NCBI GenBank assembly: GCA_017548365.1
Contig: JAFZAC010000007.1
Location: 124,001-188,000 of the forward strand
Source of the DNA: Muribaculaceae bacterium
GTDB lineage: Bacteria; Bacteroidota; Bacteroidia; Bacteroidales; Muribaculaceae
Reading direction: 5' to 3'
Length of the DNA stretch: 64,000 nt
This document shows positions 55,950 through 64,000 of this stretch, one piece after another (the first letter of the stretch is position 1; every line of letters starts with the position of its first letter). The notes beneath the pieces are model-generated. The model saw only the letters and a program-made list of their open reading frames with translations. It made no database searches and was not told where the DNA came from. A program made the translations under genes and the position numbers.

Positions 55950-58900
55950 TCAATTTCCCAAAAGGATGTTATAAATCACTGTTATATCGGTAGCGGTAAT
56001 AATTCCGTCGCCGTCAACATCGCTGGTGGCGAGGAATGTGGTGTCGCCGTTGAGCAGATAGTTATAAATAGCCGTAATGTCGACCGATGAGACAATGCCA
56101 TCGCCGTCAACGTCACCAGTAACACGAACTCTCATGGTGTACTTGGCAATTCCGTTGCCTGGCACATACATGTATAGTTCCATCTCGTTGGCACGATTAC
56201 CGGGTACTGCCACACATGGAGTGCTCATGGTGGTGCTGTTCACCACGCCCATGCCGTTCTTGGGGAGTGTCCACAGCACATTTAGACCAGCAAAATCGTC
56301 ACCATTAGCGTTCATCGCCAAGTTGTAGTTATGGCCTTCGGGGGTCTGATAGTCACCATTCGAATACAGCAAGAAATGCTTTCCGCACAATTCAAAGGCG
56401 TCAATACCGTCGCTTGCTCCACCCTGCTTGGTGAGGGCTGTGTTAGCCTCAAAGCTGTCGATGATGGCACCTGTCTCCACATTATATTTTGTGGGCTGAA
56501 TAGCTGCACCGTGAACTATCACCTCATTAGAGCTTAACGCCTTGATGCGTGGCGAGGTGCCGAAATTGGCGGCAGTGGCGGGATAAAACGCATTCACAGC
56601 CGTCACCTTAGTATCGGTGACGGCGCCGTTCTGCAAAGTCCAGCGAATTATCTGGTTGTTGCGTGAGAGAGCGGCAAACACCTGGAAGTTGCCTGTTGTC
56701 ACGTCACCAAGCACGTCGATGTGGTCGATGCGGCCTGTTGCATCACTGGTAGTAAGACTTGCCAGCCAAGTGGCGTCGCCGCTATTCGGGTCAATGAGGT
56801 AAAGAACCAATGGAGTGTTGTTGATCTTGAGAAGCATATTGCTGATTAACAGGTGACCTGCATCATCAACGAGCACATTGTTGCAAGGAAAGTAGTCGCC
56901 TTTCACTTCTTCGGGCAGTTCGATATCGCGCTGCCACTCACCGGTCTTGGCACTGTAGGCACGCAGATAGCAGTCGGCGGTGGCGTCGTTCTTACTGCGG
57001 CCTGTGAGATATAGATAATCGCCAAGAACAGTAAACGAACGGTTGAACGTGCCGTAGCTCTCTTGCTCGAAGTTGTCATAATTGCTTTTCACCGAGCGAA
57101 TCCAGTCGTTGGTAATCGACACGCCATCAACAGGGGCGTAGGTGTCATTATCCACATCCACCTTCTGAACATAGCCCGTCTCGGTGCCACCAGTGGTGAT
57201 ATTGGTGATGGTGAACGAGCGGGTTTCGCTCACATTGGGATCGCAGCCTGCAGCGGTGGTTGACACACGCCAGTAGTAGGTTCCCTTTCCAAACAATGAG
57301 ATAACGCACTGCCATGTAAGGTTGCCGTTCTCACTCTGGAGGTAGTTGGCGGTTTTAACGATGTTGGTGAACGCTTCGTCGCGGGCAATCTCAAGTTTAT
57401 AGGTTTCGGCGCCAACGTCGGCGATTATAAACTTGAAGTTGTCGTCAATCTCGGCACCATCGGCGGGATATATCAACGTTGCCTGCGGCGCAAGGTCGCG
57501 CTGAATGGTCATGAATGTTGCAGTCTCGCTCACCTTGTCAAACTTACCAGTCTCAACTGTTGTCACGCGCCAATAATAGCGGGTGGCCGAAGCGAGCGAA
57601 CTCAAATCAAGAGTGATGTGATTCTCGGTGAGACCACGCTCGGTAATGAGCACATTGTTGAAATGTTCGTCGCTGGCAACCTCAATCTTGAAGGTAGCTC
57701 CTTCTACTGCGCTCCACGAGAACTCCTGTGACCACTCGGCCAGAGCATCGTCAACGGGGGAGATAAGCGTTACCTGCTGAGCCTCGCCGGCAGGAGCATT
57801 GAGATAGGCGGGAGTGTATTCGAAATTATAGCCGTCGACACTCGACACAGCAAACCAGTAACCTGTAGCATACTCATTGGGAAGTGTAACCTGGCAGTTA
57901 TAGGTAACTGCAACAAGATAGTCACTTTTGATTCCCTCAAACTGCTGACTGGTGATAGTACTCACGTCAACACTGGTTGGGATGGCATAAACGGCATATT
58001 TCACCAATTCGCCATCAACAAAATCCCATGTCAAAGTAGTTCCTTCAATCGACAGATTCTCAGGAGTATCGAGATTATCTTTAGGTTTCCACTCAAGAGC
58101 TGGCGGTAATGCTTTGCGCGGGAAGATGGTTTGCACAAGATAATTGCCAAGACCTGTCATGCGTGGACCGTTGATGTAGCGCGACGAGTAGAAATTCACA
58201 CCTGGCGCGTTGTTTTCAGTGTACTGGCGGCTGAGCTGCACCTGAGCGACAATTTCCTGCCAACTGGCAAGGGTGTTGCCGTCATTATCCATAAAATAGA
58301 TGTTCTGGCTCGCATAGTGATGACGTCCAAAGTGCTTGGCGATGTAACTCCACCACTGGGTCAAGGGACCAAATGGGTTGGTCGTGTGATTACGCTTCCA
58401 ATAGAGCTGGGGAGAGATGTAGTCGATAGTTCCCTCCTCAAGCCATGCCAGCGGGTCGCTGAAGAGCGATGTATATTGCCAGTCGCTGCCTGTGGGGCAT
58501 GGGGTAACGCCATGCTGCGAAGCGCTTGTCGAAGCAGTGCCTGCAACTCCGGCTGGGCCTATAGCGAAACGCACCTGAGGCTTCACGAGTTGAACCATGT
58601 TGAACACGTCGGCCACCATCTGGTTAACCTGAGCGCGTCGCCAGTTGGCAAAACTAAGAGTTGTACCACTATTTCGCCACAGCTGATAGTCGGCTGCGCT
58701 GCTGTTGGTGGGAATGCCGCTAGGATAAAAGTAATCATCAAAGATGATGCCATCAATATCATAGTTCTCTATCATCTCACGACACACGTTAACTATTCGC
58801 TCGCGCGACTCCGGCAATCCGGGGTTCAACACCGTTGTTGTAGTACCGCTGCTATTAGTATAGGTAAGCAAAATTCCCGAGTTGATCAGCGCTTGGTCTT

Positions 58901-59336
58901 GAGCGGTGCCCCAAGTGTTGGGGCCGCCGTTAGCATAACGGTAAGGATTTACCCATGCATGGCACTCTATACCGCGCTTGTGGCACTCTTCAACGGCAAA
59001 CGCCAATGGATCCCAACCAGGATTGGTACCACGGCTACCGGTCAAATAACTTGACCAAGGTTCGTAGCTGGATTGATACATTGCGTCACACATTGAGCGA
59101 ACCTGAATGCACACCGCATTCATATTTGTATTTGCGAAGCCGTCAAGATAATCAATAAGGGACTGCTTTTGACGGGCTATTACTGCCGCTCCGGTTCCTC
59201 GCTCGCTCGGCCAGTCAATGTTGGAGACTGTTGCGAGCCAAGCCGCGCGCATCTCACGCTTCTGCTGTTCCTGTGCTACGGTGCCAATGCATGTGAGCAG
59301 CGCAGCAACAATTAATAATGATAGTTTCTTAGCCAT
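55950..59336 (-). CDS. GHL10 glycoside hydrolase-like enzyme with extra FN3 repeats and dockerin
   Basis: Paralogue of the 53136 gene with the same order: signal peptide (1-21), GHL10 barrel (about 25-400, REMRAAWLATVSNIDWPS, DGIIFDDYFYPSGIP), FN3-like domain, likely propeller, dockerin (1072-1128; DVDGDGIVSSVDI, DVDGDGIITATDI). It has about 205 more residues, accounted for by two FN3-like repeats at about 515-720 (each with a YYWRV strand) inserted before the propeller. The N-terminal halves are similar enough to show a tandem duplication, followed by gain or loss of the repeats. First gene of the two-gene unit. Confidence 0.87.
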   Translation of the reverse strand: MAKKLSLLIVAALLTCIGTVAQEQQKREMRAAWLATVSNIDWPSERGTGAAVIARQKQSLIDYLDGFANTNMNAVCIQVRSMCDAMYQSSYEPWSSYLTGSRGTNPGWDPLAFAVEECHKRGIECHAWVNPYRYANGGPNTWGTAQDQALINSGILLTYTNSSGTTTTVLNPGLPESRERIVNVCREMIENYDIDGIIFDDYFYPSGIPTNSSAADYQLWRNSGTTLSFANWRRAQVNQMVADVFNMVQLVKPQVRFAIGPAGVAGTASTSASQHGVTPCPTGSDWQYTSLFSDPLAWLEEGTIDYISPQLYWKRNHTTNPFGPLTQWWSYIAKHFGRHHYASQNIYFMDNDGNTLASWQEIVAQVQLSRQYTENNAPGVNFYSSRYINGPRMTGLGNYLVQTIFPRKALPPALEWKPKDNLDTPENLSIEGTTLTWDFVDGELVKYAVYAIPTSVDVSTITSQQFEGIKSDYLVAVTYNCQVTLPNEYATGYWFAVSSVDGYNFEYTPAYLNAPAGEAQQVTLISPVDDALAEWSQEFSWSAVEGATFKIEVASDEHFNNVLITERGLTENHITLDLSSLASATRYYWRVTTVETGKFDKVSETATFMTIQRDLAPQATLIYPADGAEIDDNFKFIIADVGAETYKLEIARDEAFTNIVKTANYLQSENGNLTWQCVISLFGKGTYYWRVSTTAAGCDPNVSETRSFTITNITTGGTETGYVQKVDVDNDTYAPVDGVSITNDWIRSVKSNYDNFEQESYGTFNRSFTVLGDYLYLTGRSKNDATADCYLRAYSAKTGEWQRDIELPEEVKGDYFPCNNVLVDDAGHLLISNMLLKINNTPLVLYLIDPNSGDATWLASLTTSDATGRIDHIDVLGDVTTGNFQVFAALSRNNQIIRWTLQNGAVTDTKVTAVNAFYPATAANFGTSPRIKALSSNEVIVHGAAIQPTKYNVETGAIIDSFEANTALTKQGGASDGIDAFELCGKHFLLYSNGDYQTPEGHNYNLAMNANGDDFAGLNVLWTLPKNGMGVVNSTTMSTPCVAVPGNRANEMELYMYVPGNGIAKYTMRVRVTGDVDGDGIVSSVDITAIYNYLLNGDTTFLATSDVDGDGIITATDITVIYNILLGN

Positions 59337-59375
59337 TTATCTTATTTTTAATGATTTATTTAACTTTTAACCCCA

Positions 59376-59383
59376 CAAAGATA
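59376..59383 (-). promoter_or_regulatory. -7 element of the GHL10 unit
   Basis: TATCTTTG on the minus strand, 40 bp before the start codon; the -33 region is T-rich but lacks TTTG. The rest of the 424-bp gap (59337-59760) is AT-rich with no recognisable gene. Confidence 0.5.
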
Positions 59384-59705
59384 ATATATAAATTTATAAA
59401 AAAGCCGTTTATAAAATTTAAAAAATATTAATGCCTTGCCTTTTGTTTTTAATGTGGTGTTTACGATCATCTACGACTAACTTTGCGCGCACGCGAACAT
59501 TATTAAATTGTAGAACGATGAAAAACAATTTTTTTAAATTTTGTCCCAAATCTAGTTACGATTCCCTATCACGATTCACGTTTTTGTTCAGAAATTGTCC
59601 CATAAAAATTGCTCGACCAAAGAGCAATTCATAGTCTTTTTTGTAATTGACTCCATTTCTTCCTCTTTTTTATAAAAAATACAATGCTTTCTCATTTTTA
59701 TTTCG

Positions 59706-59713
59706 TAACTTTG
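59706..59713 (+). promoter_or_regulatory. -7 element of the second BACON cassette
   Basis: TAACTTTG, 48 bp before the ATG, the same -7 octamer as in the kinase cassette promoter. No TTTG is found at the -33 distance. Confidence 0.45.
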
Positions 59714-59760
59714 GCAATCATTTAATCCATCGCTTTCATTAACTCAAAACAATAACTCTC

Positions 59761-60528
59761 ATGAAAAAAATCACAACTTTAATGTTATTTGCTTGCCTGA
59801 TACTTCTCGCAGGATCATGCAAAAGAGCATCATTCATTAACCCACATGGCGACAAAATAATCCTGCCAATCAATGGAGGATCTCAAGCTCTTGTAGTAGA
59901 AGCCGACGGCAGTTATAGCGTTGACGACTGTCCAGGATGGCTCGATTATTCGATTGTAGACAACACTCTCGCTTTCACTGCTAAACCTAACGATACCGGC
60001 AGTAAGCGGGAATGCGTCGTAAAACTGACCGCGGGCGATATCGTCAAGCAAATAACTATTATACAGGCTGACAAGTGCACACACATAAATGCCGACACAC
60101 AGGTCCTGAATTTTGAAAAAGAAGGCGGAACAAAAACTGTGAATATTGAAACCGACGGAGGAGATATCAATGTCACACCCGCCGAAGGAGTGAATGCAAT
60201 CTACGACAACGGAAAGCTTACTGTCACAGTACCTTCCAATGACGGAAAATCGGGAAGAAAAGAGATAAAACTCACATGCGATAATATAACAACTTCTATC
60301 TATGTCACTCAACAAGGGAAAATCTGCCCACGTTGTGGTGGAGCTGGTACCATCAAGTGCCCCAAATGTGGAGGTGCAGGATGGTATGGAGATGAAATCG
60401 ATTATTTATATTTTGACATTGGATGCACAAGATGTGGAGGTTCGGGAATGGCCCACGACTATGGAGAGACAATAAAGAAAGGTTCTGGACGCATAACCTG
60501 CCCAGAGTGTGGCGGTTCAGGAGTATAA
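59761..60528 (+). CDS. Lipoprotein with BACON domains and DnaJ-type zinc finger (paralogue)
   Basis: Lipobox AGSC (Cys20). Two BACON-type domains (about 28-105 and 108-186) precede four perfect CxxCxGxG repeats from Cys189: CPRCGGAG, CPKCGGAG, CTRCGGSG, CPECGGSG. Same architecture and length as the 40158 protein, with shared stretches such as KCTHI and FEKEGGT, but here all four zinc motifs are complete. It is followed after 27 bp by a zinc-ribbon membrane protein, not by kinases, so the cassette is either a partial copy or a partner locus. Folding or redox help in the envelope is possible; function is unknown. Confidence 0.82.
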   Translation: MKKITTLMLFACLILLAGSCKRASFINPHGDKIILPINGGSQALVVEADGSYSVDDCPGWLDYSIVDNTLAFTAKPNDTGSKRECVVKLTAGDIVKQITIIQADKCTHINADTQVLNFEKEGGTKTVNIETDGGDINVTPAEGVNAIYDNGKLTVTVPSNDGKSGRKEIKLTCDNITTSIYVTQQGKICPRCGGAGTIKCPKCGGAGWYGDEIDYLYFDIGCTRCGGSGMAHDYGETIKKGSGRITCPECGGSGV

Positions 60529-60555
60529 TTACTAATTCTTTAAATCATTTAAGAT

Positions 60556-61089
60556 ATGCCTCTCACTAAATGTCCCACTTGCGGTAATTCAGTATCAGAT
60601 AAGGCGGCTTCTTGTCCGCATTGTGGACAGCCGTTCAACACCAATACGCTACGTCATCAACCAAACACTGTTAACCAGCAGGGCAACAACTTCTCAAAAC
60701 CGCTGCTGGCAGCACTCGCTGCCGCAGTAGTGCTACTGCTGGGATTAGGGTTCTATTTGGTCTATTCCAGCAGCAACAGCCACGACTACAACAAGCCGCT
60801 CAACACACAGGCATCCAGTAGTGCCACACCTCAGCAAAGCACTGCGCCTAAAGCCATTCCTAACGGTTGCCGCGAGTACACAATCGATTCTCAAATATAT
60901 GGATTTGCATGGGTAAGGAGCGGAACCGACAAGCACTCCGAAACCAATAAAGTGAAAAAAATCTTTAATGGAGAGCGTTTCTACGGCAAACAACTAGACC
61001 AAAACCCCGACTGGATGGAGGTCTATGACAACAACGGCAATATGCTTGGCTACATGTACTACAAGTGTGCACGCATTCCCAAGGACTAA
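60556..61089 (+). CDS. Zinc-ribbon membrane protein with SH3-like outer domain
   Basis: Cytoplasmic N-terminal zinc ribbon (C6, C9, C20, C23: CPTCGNSVSDKAASCPHCG), a Gln/Asn-rich linker, one membrane helix (about 48-71), a Ser/Thr/Gln-rich stalk, and a C-terminal domain (about 100-177) that resembles bacterial SH3 modules (FNGERFYGKQLDQNPDWMEV, GYMYYKCARI). No exact family known. Pairing with a zinc-finger lipoprotein suggests a trans-envelope arrangement, by inference. Confidence 0.7.
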   Translation: MPLTKCPTCGNSVSDKAASCPHCGQPFNTNTLRHQPNTVNQQGNNFSKPLLAALAAAVVLLLGLGFYLVYSSSNSHDYNKPLNTQASSSATPQQSTAPKAIPNGCREYTIDSQIYGFAWVRSGTDKHSETNKVKKIFNGERFYGKQLDQNPDWMEVYDNNGNMLGYMYYKCARIPKD

Positions 61090-61176
61090 TCCCACATATC
61101 TGCAATGGAAATAAACGATTAGCTCTCATAACAATAAAAAAATGAAATAACAACTCACAAAAAACACAACAATCAT

Positions 61177-61881
61177 ATGAAAACTTTAGTAGTTTCTTCA
61201 GGTGCCGGCATCAGTGCCGAGAGTGGAATAACAACGTTCAGAGACGCAGGAGGTCTGTGGGAGAACTATCCAGTAATGGATGTGGCCAGCCACACAGGTT
61301 TTCTAAGGAATCCAGCCCTCATTCATAAGTTTTACAATGAGAGAAGGGCTCAACTGGTAGATGTAAAACCTAACGCAGCTCACACTGGGCTGGTGGAACT
61401 TGAAAAGTATTTCAACGTGAATGTCATTACTCAGAATGTCGATGACCTGCATGAGAGAGCTGGTTCGAAAAACGTGCTGCACCTGCATGGCGAACTCATG
61501 AAGGTGCGCTCGCTCACTCATGAGGAGCGTGTCTACACACTACCCTGCGACAAACTCACTGACAAAGGTCTTGTCACCAGCGTCGACACTCGCGACCCTT
61601 ATGGCGACCCAGTGAGACCGCACATTGTCTTCTTCGAAGAAGCTGTGCCAAACTTCGACCGAGCATGCATGCTGGCTCAGAAAGCCGATATATTTGTCGT
61701 AATAGGAACTTCCCTCGTCGTTTATCCAGCGGCTTCGCTGCTACACTACGCGCCACGAACTGCCGAGATATACTACATCGACCCCAAACCGAGCAGCGTC
61801 CCCGACTACGTTCACGTGATTCCTAAAACAGCAACCGAAGGTGTGAAAGAACTTATCGACATCCTCACCAGCAATCAGTAA
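61177..61881 (+). CDS. cobB: Sirtuin, NAD-dependent deacylase lacking the zinc site
   Basis: Sir2-family enzyme removing acyl groups from lysine using NAD+. NAD motifs are SSGAGISAESGITTFRDAGG (7-26) and TQNVDDLHERAG (85-96); the catalytic His is H104 in LHLHGEL, and IGTSLVVYPAASLL is the second NAD loop. The four zinc cysteines are absent; the zinc-less form occurs in Bacteroidetes. The YxxR pair that binds succinyl or malonyl groups in SIRT5-like enzymes is kept as Tyr53-Arg56 in KFYNERR, so desuccinylase-type activity is predicted. Length 234 aa. It starts a compact three-gene group with RIC and LuxR-like genes. Confidence 0.92.
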   Translation: MKTLVVSSGAGISAESGITTFRDAGGLWENYPVMDVASHTGFLRNPALIHKFYNERRAQLVDVKPNAAHTGLVELEKYFNVNVITQNVDDLHERAGSKNVLHLHGELMKVRSLTHEERVYTLPCDKLTDKGLVTSVDTRDPYGDPVRPHIVFFEEAVPNFDRACMLAQKADIFVVIGTSLVVYPAASLLHYAPRTAEIYYIDPKPSSVPDYVHVIPKTATEGVKELIDILTSNQ

Positions 61882-61896
61882 TCATTCTACCCTACT

Positions 61897-62586
61897 ATGG
61901 ACAATTTTTCCTACAATGAGAAAACCAACCTGTCGGCAATGGTGACAGCACAACCCGAGCTGTTGCTCACCCTGTCACACTTTGGAATTCCAATGGGATT
62001 TGGCGACAAGACAATCAAGCAAGTATGCTGCGATTATAATGTCAATCCGCGGTTCTTTCTGCTCATATGCCAAGTCTACAGCAACGATGCCTACTTGCCA
62101 TCGCAGCGCACTATCATGAGCACCCCCATGGATGGACTTGTACCCTACTTGCTGCGCTCTCACGACTATTACCTCAACCGCAGGCTTCCACACATTGGGC
62201 AACACCTCGAGAAAATTGCTTCTTTGCTGCCCGAAAAGGCTGGCAAGGCTATCAAACGTTTCTTCAACGCCTATGTCGATGAGGTGAAAGAACATTTCTC
62301 ACATGAGGAAACTATTGTATACCCGCACATCAGCTGTCTCCTGAATCAAGAGAAAAATGACAATTTCTTGATATCCTCCTATCTGAACACACACGACAGT
62401 CTGGAAGACAAACTCAGCGACCTCGTGCAACTCATATTCAAGTATCTGCCTGCTGGCGACGATGACGCCATCGACATGATTTTTGACATCCTGCAGCTTT
62501 CTCATGATCTGAGAAAACACTCGCTAATCGAGGACAAGATTCTGGGACCATATGTCAAGCAACTCGAAAAATCAGCTAAATCATGA
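61897..62586 (+). CDS. Hemerythrin-like di-iron protein (RIC/ScdA type)
   Basis: Cytoplasmic protein similar to the Repair of Iron Centres family. Residues 1-60 resemble the ScdA N-terminal domain (LSHFGIPMGFGDKTIKQVCC), though the usual CC pair after FGI is not in place. The hemerythrin helices supply di-iron ligands at SHDYYL, HIGQHL, HFSHEE, THDSLEDK and SHDLRKHSLIEDKIL. RIC proteins restore Fe-S centres after nitrosative or oxidative damage. It follows the sirtuin gene after 15 bp and overlaps the LuxR-type gene by 4 nt (ATGA), so those two are translationally coupled. Confidence 0.88.
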   Translation: MDNFSYNEKTNLSAMVTAQPELLLTLSHFGIPMGFGDKTIKQVCCDYNVNPRFFLLICQVYSNDAYLPSQRTIMSTPMDGLVPYLLRSHDYYLNRRLPHIGQHLEKIASLLPEKAGKAIKRFFNAYVDEVKEHFSHEETIVYPHISCLLNQEKNDNFLISSYLNTHDSLEDKLSDLVQLIFKYLPAGDDDAIDMIFDILQLSHDLRKHSLIEDKILGPYVKQLEKSAKS

Positions 62587-63155
62587 AGAGGAAAGTTCTT
62601 ATAGTAGAGCCATCCGAAGTGATTGTGGCTGGACTCACCGAGGCGTTGCAACACCCCGAGCTCAAGCTACTCAAACATGAGGCGACCGACAATGACCTTT
62701 ACAACAGGCTGGATGTGCTCAAGCCCGATATTCTTATCATCAACCCTACTCTCAACGACAACGTCAATGAGATGCGCAACGGACGCAAGATGGCTGTCGT
62801 AGCTCTTCTATACCAATATGTAAAACAATCGAGACTGCGACACTTCGATGCTGTGATTGACATTCGAGACAGCAAGCAGGCAATACTGCAAACCGTCCTC
62901 GAACAAAGCGCTAAAGCAGCAATTGGTGACACAGCAATGAACAATCACGAACTCACCAAGCGAGAAACAGCGGTACTTATTGAAGTAGCCAAGGGGTTGT
63001 CCAACAAGGAGATTGCAGCACGACTCAATGTGAGCATATTCACTGTCACTACTCATCGCAAAAATATCGTGCGCAAAACAGGCATTAAGAGCGTAGCAGG
63101 TCTAACGGTCTATGCCCTTCTAAACAACCTTATCGACGAAGACGTGGTAATATAA
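62583..63155 (+). CDS. LuxR-type regulator with degenerate receiver domain
   Basis: The C-terminal half is a LuxR/NarL helix-turn-helix (about 122-185; LTKRETAVLIEVAKGLSNKEIAARLNVSIFTVTTHRKNI). The N-terminal half is receiver-like (KVLIVEPSEVIVAGL), but the phosphate-accepting Asp is replaced by Asn54 in DILIINP, and the acidic pair is reduced to Glu9. It is therefore probably not controlled by phosphorylation at that site. Coupling to the RIC-like gene suggests it responds to, or governs, iron or nitrosative stress; similar RIC-regulator pairs are common in Bacteroidales, as far as I recall. Confidence 0.88.
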   Translation: MKRKVLIVEPSEVIVAGLTEALQHPELKLLKHEATDNDLYNRLDVLKPDILIINPTLNDNVNEMRNGRKMAVVALLYQYVKQSRLRHFDAVIDIRDSKQAILQTVLEQSAKAAIGDTAMNNHELTKRETAVLIEVAKGLSNKEIAARLNVSIFTVTTHRKNIVRKTGIKSVAGLTVYALLNNLIDEDVVI

Positions 63156-63980
63156 CTATTCTATTGATTCGTCAGTCTCAGGAGTAACAGGATCAAGATC
63201 AAAAAGGCGAAGCAACGCTTTGGCTAGGAGTTTGCCCTGAAGGTGATAGCCAGCATCAGTAAGATGAATGCGGTCGCTACTCATGTGGTGGGACGAAATC
63301 CATTTCCCCGATGCTCCTGCACCTCCACCCACACGATAGAAGTCCCACACTGCAATCTTGTGGCTCCTACCATAATTAATTATCATATCTCTAACCTCGG
63401 CGACATTACTCTGAATGCTGTAGCCTCGGCTGTGTTGCTGCTGGGTCTCGAGTGGAGTCGTCAAAAGGAACTTCACATTAGGGCACTCGCGCCTTATTGA
63501 CGAAAGGAGTTTGTCGATATAAGTGGTCAATGACGAAAAGCGGCCATGTGCCTCGTTTGTGCCCAAAGAGATTATCACCAATTGAGGCTCCAAGTCACGA
63601 AGCTGAGATGCAAAACCGCCTATATTGCAATAACTTGAGTAGGTCGCACCATTGTTACCAATGCAGTCAACAACTACGCCTCGCTTGCTGTTTAGAAGTC
63701 TAATGCCATACAAATAACCATTGCCCTCAAGGTGAAGACGAGCCGTGTCGGATAGGCTGCTAAGCACGTAACTCGTTGCATAGTCCGAGATTGCTACTGA
63801 CTTAAGTTGACGACCTTGCTGGCTCACGGTAAAGCGGTCGCCTCTACTGTGAAACATCATGATGCGGTAGAATTCATCGCCAGCACCCCGTGTGCCAATG
63901 CTAAGCGTCGTGGCTCCACCGGCAAACTTTACTTGAACGCCGGTCATAGAACCAAGCGGAACACTGCCTTGTGACAGCAT
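63156..63980 (-). CDS. SGNH hydrolase (5' part outside the window)
   Basis: C-terminal part of a GDSL/SGNH esterase. Block I-like GNNGATYSSY near residue 110, block III SLGTNEAHGRF (about 138-148) and block V DRIHLTDAGYHLQGKLL near the end give the expected Gly/Asn and Asp-His residues. Related Bacteroides proteins carry an N-terminal domain before the SGNH fold, here represented by VQVKFAGGATTLSIGTRG. The frame stays open upstream of the first ATG (63980) to the window edge, so the true start is probably beyond position 64000. Convergent with the LuxR-type gene. The substrate is probably an O-acetylated glycan, by family analogy. Confidence 0.85.
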   Translation of the reverse strand: MLSQGSVPLGSMTGVQVKFAGGATTLSIGTRGAGDEFYRIMMFHSRGDRFTVSQQGRQLKSVAISDYATSYVLSSLSDTARLHLEGNGYLYGIRLLNSKRGVVVDCIGNNGATYSSYCNIGGFASQLRDLEPQLVIISLGTNEAHGRFSSLTTYIDKLLSSIRRECPNVKFLLTTPLETQQQHSRGYSIQSNVAEVRDMIINYGRSHKIAVWDFYRVGGGAGASGKWISSHHMSSDRIHLTDAGYHLQGKLLAKALLRLFDLDPVTPETDESIE

Positions 63981-64000
63981 GCGGCTTGACGACGAAATAG

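Noticed and set aside
59431..59634. 67-residue plus-strand frame upstream of the second BACON gene
   Set aside because: Composition is that of AT-rich intergenic DNA, with no signal peptide, domain or start context.

Overview
The window reads as a chromosomal segment of a host-associated Bacteroidales bacterium (Prevotellaceae or Muribaculaceae-like; the sequence does not settle the family). The evidence is Bacteroidetes-type promoters (TTTG, about 20 nt, TAnnTTTG), a SusC/SusD pair, a MurF-alanine racemase fusion, a GSCFA protein, GldE, type IX secretion (T9SS) sortase PorU, T9SS-like C-terminal sorting domains, BACON domains and many short lipoprotein signals. No rRNA, tRNA, insertion sequence, prophage or CRISPR array was seen.

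Layout. 0.3-0.9 kb: an exported, extremely Cys/Lys-rich repeat protein. 1.0-6.9 kb: murF-alr and a GSCFA protein on the minus strand, then glyQS and an FKBP-like lipoprotein on the plus strand. 7.0-13.3 kb: a 9-bp minisatellite, a 1638-residue surface protein (two starch-binding-like modules, leucine-rich repeats, sorting tail) and a DUF3108 protein. 13.6-16.8 kb: C69 dipeptidase and GldE. 17.1-29.1 kb: porU, rex, a degenerate FAH-fold protein whose start overlaps the rex stop, and two further PorU-like C25 peptidases. 29.3-38.3 kb: three paralogous T9SS cargo proteins (BspA-type LRR, dockerin, cohesin-like module, sorting tail) flanking trmB, a Mrp ATPase and an M48 lipoprotein. 38.6-44.9 kb: a regulator-like gene facing away from a six-gene cassette with a long structured leader: lipoprotein, BACON/DnaJ-type zinc-finger lipoprotein, second lipoprotein, membrane pseudokinase, membrane Ser/Thr kinase, small basic protein. 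44.9-52.8 kb: a susCD locus with two accessory lipoproteins. 53.1-59.3 kb: two tandem GHL10 glycoside hydrolases ending in dockerins. 59.8-61.1 kb: a second BACON/zinc-finger lipoprotein and a zinc-ribbon membrane protein. 61.2-63.2 kb: a zinc-less sirtuin, a hemerythrin-like RIC protein and a LuxR-type regulator. 63.2 kb to the end: an SGNH hydrolase running off the window.

Two systems stand out. The first is the envelope kinase/pseudokinase cassette. Both kinase-fold proteins carry the same Fibrobacter-type (FISUMP-like) outer domain, one has lost the catalytic Asp and the activation segment, and they are preceded by lipoproteins, one carrying a DnaJ-type zinc finger outside the cytoplasm; a partial second copy lies 15 kb away. 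The second is the surface-display set: three C25 sortase-like proteins, four proteins with T9SS-like tails, and five dockerins, three of them next to a cohesin-like module. Whether this set forms protein complexes on the cell surface is inference.
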